The notes below the pieces were generated by a model that saw nothing but the letters and a program-made list of their open reading frames with translations, did no database searches and was not told the DNA's origin. From contig BROG01000649.1 of the NCBI GenBank assembly GCA_030159075.1, positions 186,001 through 250,000 on the forward strand: 64,000 nt of DNA, given 5' to 3'. Position numbers and translations under genes: made by a program. Below, one piece after another: positions 60,154-64,000 of the stretch (position 1 is its first letter; every line of letters starts with the position of its first letter). This DNA is from Atrina japonica. Taxonomy: Eukaryota; Mollusca; Bivalvia; Pterioida; Pinnidae.

Positions 60154-61937
60154 GTAAGGTCGAAGGTCAAGTGAAGGACATATAAGGAAATATATGCAAA
60201 GGAATGTGTTATGTTTGGTTATTTACATATACTTTAATCTATATTGACTCGTTTAAGCATGTTAATTGATGTCTAGGATTAATACATAGATAAATTAACC
60301 AATCACCTCTGCATTAGCCAGTTACACTCATCCATTGTTTAACTCAATTCATATATACAGTGAACCTGGCTATTAAGACCACCTAACTGACTGACTCAAA
60401 GTTGTCTGATTTTTGAGGTGTTACACTGGAACCTGGCTATTAAGACCACCTAACTGACTGACTCAAAGTTGTCTGATTTTTGAGGTGTTACACTGGAACC
60501 TGGCTATTAAGACCACCTAACTGACTGACTGATAGTGGTCTAATTAGTGAGATGTTACAGGATAACCTCGGTATTAATGACTGATTCAAAGTGGTCTGAT
60601 TAGTGAGATGTTACAGGATAACCTCGCTATTAATGACTGATTCAAAGTGGTCTGATTAGTCGGAAAGTCTCTTAAGTGAGGCCCTGTACTTATCATATAT
60701 ATATATATGTATATAGGAGTGATCTGAAAAGCAAGGTGGTCTCATAAGCAAGGTGGTCTTTAGGTGAGGTTCCACTGTAGATAAATGCAGGGGTGAGACT
60801 AAAGGTAGTTTAAATTTGATCTTAGACTGTAAATGATCATCTTTTTATTGACAATGTATGACTTTCAAAGTAGAAGATTTTGTATAAATTCTTTGAAAAA
60901 TTGTGAAGAGAAGAATGTGAATTCTTGATCTGCTTGTACCAAATCATTATTTAGTGTTATTTCGTTGTATAGCTGAATGTAGCATGATATTCGTTATTTT
61001 TGCATGTCAACTCACAAATGTTCAGCCAGTTGCTGCCATTGTCATGTTAACTGAAAAGTTAATATTTATTCCACATAATTTGCAATGGAATTATTATATT
61101 GCTTCTCTTCGTGCTGCTGTTATATTGTAGTGTCTCGTGCCAGTTTGGACCCATAACCTGTCAAAATAGGAAATAATATCACTTAGCAACCAACTAGGAT
61201 TTTTAAAGGGGTCATCTCAAAATTTTGTTTATGAAAATGTTCCAAAATTACTGTAGAATGTAACAGGATATAAATGAATTTTTTAAAAATTCTGCAGTAG
61301 ACTTTTTGACAATATAAGAATATGATATAAGCAGATCAATGTTCTGTCAAAACAAATGAAAACAATTATATAGTTACCAACAAAACTTTTCTCGGGGGGT
61401 CTTGTCAAAGTTTAAGTGTGCTGAAAATTTAAATGAAATGAAAGTAACATAATGCACATCTCACAATGCCATTTTAATTTGTTCTTTTTAGATATCTGAG
61501 ACTTTATTTTGGTTTCAAACTTTCAATTATATCGATACAAGTCGCATTTTGGTGGTTTTGAGTGCCACTGCAATGATTTTAACCATTATCCTGGTTATTG
61601 GTTGAAAAATGGTAATTCCATGGACCGTTTGTGAGTTTAAGCACAAAGGACTAATTTTTTTAATTAGGGTTGCCATCCTTAAAAGAAAAAAATCTCTATT
61701 AGAGGTCTTTATTATTTTCAACAAGATTTATTTGAAACTAAAACAAATGTCAATGTAAGTTGAAATAAGATGAAATAATCAACAAAAATATTTTTTGGGT
61801 TCATCTTAACATAGCAGAAGACCAGAGACATATGCCTTCAGACTTACGGAGGTAACAGTGGCTGTCCTGACACTTAGCAAGTCTTGAATTACTAACCAAC
61901 AAGTATCTGTAACAAAAAAACCATTTGTTTTATCTAG
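60154..61937 (+). other. intron with short copy of the 64-bp array
   Basis: A 1.8-kb intron. The 64-bp unit array occupies 60,358-60,670 and is followed by an inverted-orientation partner ending 'gaggttccactgtag' (about 60,690-60,779). The rest has no exon signal. Confidence 0.75.
60358..60670. repeat. 64-bp minisatellite, about 5 copies
   Basis: Same unit as 16,253-17,055 ('ggaacctggctattaagacc', 'acctaactgactgactcaaa'). The last two copies share a distinct deletion ('acctcggtattaatgactga'), showing local duplication. Confidence 0.93.
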
Positions 61938-62114
61938 GAATAGGACTCCCCAAATTTTTAAAATTTGGTAAAAGTGGTTCTAGTGATAGTAGTGGTGGTG
62001 TCGTTCTATTGTCCAACAAGTCTCTTCACAAAGACAGTACGCCCAGTGACGGAGGCATAGTTCTGGTGTCCAAGCGACCACTTGATGTCACCGCTTCCAC
62101 CGACTCTCTGGATG
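61938..62114 (+). CDS. neurabin homologue, C-terminal linker exon with internal repeat
   Basis: Phase 1 to phase 1 (177 nt); acceptor 'gttttatctag', donor GATG|GTAAGT. It encodes GIGLPKFLKFGKSGSSDSSG, then GVVLLSNKSLHKDSTPSDGG, then IVLVSKRPLDVTASTDSLD. Two halves repeat: 'SGGVVLLSNKSLHKDST' and 'DGGIVLVSKRPLDVTAST'. No known domain. Phases are symmetric, so the exon may be optional. Confidence 0.87.
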
Positions 62115-62621
62115 GTAAGTTAAGTTGTGAAGATTCAGGTTAATTGAGGGTGGTTACACAGGTTCCTAACTCGATAACTTGACAAACTATAAGGCTGAGT
62201 ACTGTTTAAAGTGAAAATGATATTTAAGGGTTGTTTTTAAAACATAGCCTTGCTGAACCAGTAACCTTGGAATATTTTGGTCACATTGTTTTTTCTTTTC
62301 TCTATTTTGAGTTATTTCAAAATTTTGGAATTTTATTGTCTCTTGAGTTCCTTCGTTTATCTTTTCCTTACTTATTCTTTGATATTTTATAGAAGGCACA
62401 CCTTCTAACAAAAACTTTATTTCTATTATTCTTTACATTATCCATAAGATTATAAAACTGTCCTTTAAAGTTTTGTACGACTACTGACAACACACACAAA
62501 AAAAGGAATATTATTCATATAAATTATTCAAATATTACATTTTCTTCTTTGCTTACCATAAATATTGTAAAACATTAAATACAAGTTTATTTCATCTCAT
62601 TAAATTTCCTTGCTATCATAG

Positions 62622-62642
62622 ACTGGAAGTCCTCTAAGAAAG
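62622..62642 (+). CDS. candidate 21-nt microexon (DWKSSKK)
   Basis: It is flanked by 'ttgctatcatag' and AAAG|GTATGT, enters and leaves in phase 1, and inserts DWKSSKK plus the split Gly. The phase fits the preceding exon. Length and symmetry match the neuronal microexon pattern known in animals (inference). The polypyrimidine tract is short, so chance cannot be excluded. Confidence 0.5.
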
Positions 62643-64000
62643 GTATGTGTAGATCAAGTAGCTTCGGTACTCTGTAACAGGATTTATTTTTTTTTTTTCC
62701 ATTCATTTATTCATCTGCATATACCTGTGCACTGCTCCTTCCCTTTTGTATATTCTGTACTATGATCCTGGGATTTCAATTGTTTATGTATTGAGTTAGC
62801 TCCCCTTTATTGTGCACCTCATTTACAGTTTATATATTACAAGATAGAAAAAGTAGTTTTGTTTCAGTTAAAAGCTGTTTGTATTGTTTTGTTTTGAATA
62901 ACAAGCATGTATATAATTCAATATTATTTGTTTGTTGTCGTATATGTTATTTATCTAACTGCATCACCTGTTCAAGTGTTGTAGAATAATACGCTAATTT
63001 GTATTCTGATAGACTGGTTGTCTTGCATTGAACTTGCAAAGGATACAAGTCTATTTCTTTGATTTGAATCATATAACTTGCTTTAAAGCTGAATATGTAT
63101 TTTATGTGCTGAAAAAATATTAACTGATCCACCCCTAAAGACACATTTGGACTGGTCTAAGTCATTGATTTACAGATGAGTCCATTGTTTTTCAAGGGTT
63201 GATGAGTTAAGGTCAGAATTTAAAAATGGACCAGGTTATGGAAGTTTGAGCCATGAGTTGATATATTATATTTCAAGTTTTGACATTACATTAATTTAGT
63301 GTACAGAATCCCGAGTGGTTTCAACATCTTGCCGTATCTTATCTCTGGTGAGCTTGGATTTAAGCCATGCTGGAACCTCACTGATTTGTGGGGAGACCAA
63401 TTTGTCTGCGAAATTAGATGTTGGGGGGGAAAATGTTATTTTATCCTGCAGGGTGATATGTGCTCATTTCGGATGTGCCAGTACTATTTCTTAAACATAT
63501 TTTTGCCATCTGCTTTTAAAGAATAATGGATGCAGTGGCTCTTTTATACTGTTTCAACATGAGAGAAAAACAGTCAAACACCACTTTGCGATCTCAATCG
63601 GAGTGCACACACATTTGTTTGTCCATGGTGAGGCTTGTTGAGGCTTGCCAAAGTGGTGTATTATTCTCCCCTACAAAAAACCTGCCTTCATCTTGTCACT
63701 GAAAAATTGTTGAGTGTGGCATAAAAACCTATTAAGAAAACATTTGTTGGAATATTTACCTTATTTGATATGTTTTTGATAGTTTTATTTGCTTGGGCCT
63801 CCAGGGCCAAGTGTTTAGAACATCTACTTTAAACTATGAAGTCTCTTACCTTTGATCATTGTGGGTTCGAGCCCTGTGGGAACCTAAGCAGATTTTTTAA
63901 AAAGTTTTCCAGTTTACAGGTAGAAGGTTGGTGGTCTCATACAGGGTACTTTGTAACCGGGTTCTCTCCACGAAAAACTGGCCACCACCATACAGCTGAA
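62643..64000 (+). other. 3' part of window, no further exon seen
   Basis: If the microexon is real this is intron. It contains a reverse 95-bp MITE (63,121-63,212), a SINE tail fragment (63,664-63,745) and the start of a SINE (63,790-64,000). An open stretch at 63,299-63,526 has no splice context or family resemblance. The SAM domain expected for neurabin-1 was not found and would lie beyond the window. Confidence 0.55.
63790..64000 (+). mobile_element. tRNA-derived SINE (second family), cut by window end
   Basis: The head 'gggcctccagggccaagtgt' is followed by the B box 'gtgggttcgagccctg', the body 'ccagtttacaggtagaaggt' and 'ccgggttctctccacgaaaa'. It is related to 37,576-37,775 and to the disrupted copy at 42,430-44,180. 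Confidence 0.8.

Noticed and set aside
63299..63526. Possible SAM-domain exon downstream of the microexon
   Set aside because: The 75-codon frame has no SAM-like pattern (no W-x-x-x-x-V-x-x-W-L spacing) and no suitable acceptor at its start.

Overview
The window looks like nuclear DNA of a bivalve-like mollusc (lophotrochozoan animal). It is AT-rich and intron-rich, and crowded with minisatellites, microsatellites, SINEs and small inverted-repeat DNA transposons. The motif TACATGTA recurs throughout. Species cannot be read from the sequence; the molluscan call is inference from repeat style (tRNA-headed SINEs with AAAC tails, many MITEs) and from the protein sequence.

One protein-coding gene can be supported, on the plus strand: a neurabin/spinophilin homologue (PPP1R9 family), a scaffold that targets protein phosphatase 1 to F-actin. 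Nineteen contiguous exons plus one 21-nt microexon candidate were assembled by eye from 20,675 to 62,642, with matching splice phases at every junction (about 2.7 kb, about 900 codons). In order they encode: an acidic linker; the PP1-docking RVKF motif; the family-specific PP1-binding segment; a PDZ domain split over three exons; a basic helix and acidic linker; an IEVFEL block; a long coiled coil; and a Ser/Asp/Pro-rich C-terminal region with a polyproline run. The N-terminal actin-binding region and any C-terminal SAM domain are not in the window, so both ends of the gene lie outside it. Two weaker upstream exon candidates (13,746-13,819 and 17,435-17,523) both join the 20,675 exon in phase and could be alternative 5' exons.

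Layout: 1-13.7 kb has no supported gene (SINE pieces, decayed transposon copies, simple repeats, one promoter-like patch near 6.4 kb). 13.7-20.6 kb holds the possible 5' exons between three large tandem arrays. 20.7-27.7 kb holds the PP1-binding and first PDZ exons, with a TTAA-flanked transposon at 26.2-26.8 kb. 27.7-37.2 kb is one 9.4-kb intron inside the PDZ domain, dominated by a 50-bp and a 46-bp minisatellite. 37.2-52.8 kb is the densest exon stretch. 52.8-64 kb holds the C-terminal exons.

Most worth a second look: (1) the coiled-coil exon near 47.4-47.55 kb lies inside a tandem array of its own exon-plus-donor unit, and part of the array appears to have become coding; (2) three splice donors spaced exactly 39 bp apart and in frame at 57,108/57,147/57,186; (3) a 21-nt symmetric microexon; (4) a stop codon overlapping the donor of the Asp-rich exon; (5) nested transposons, including a 1.0-kb element that splits a SINE with a TAA duplication.
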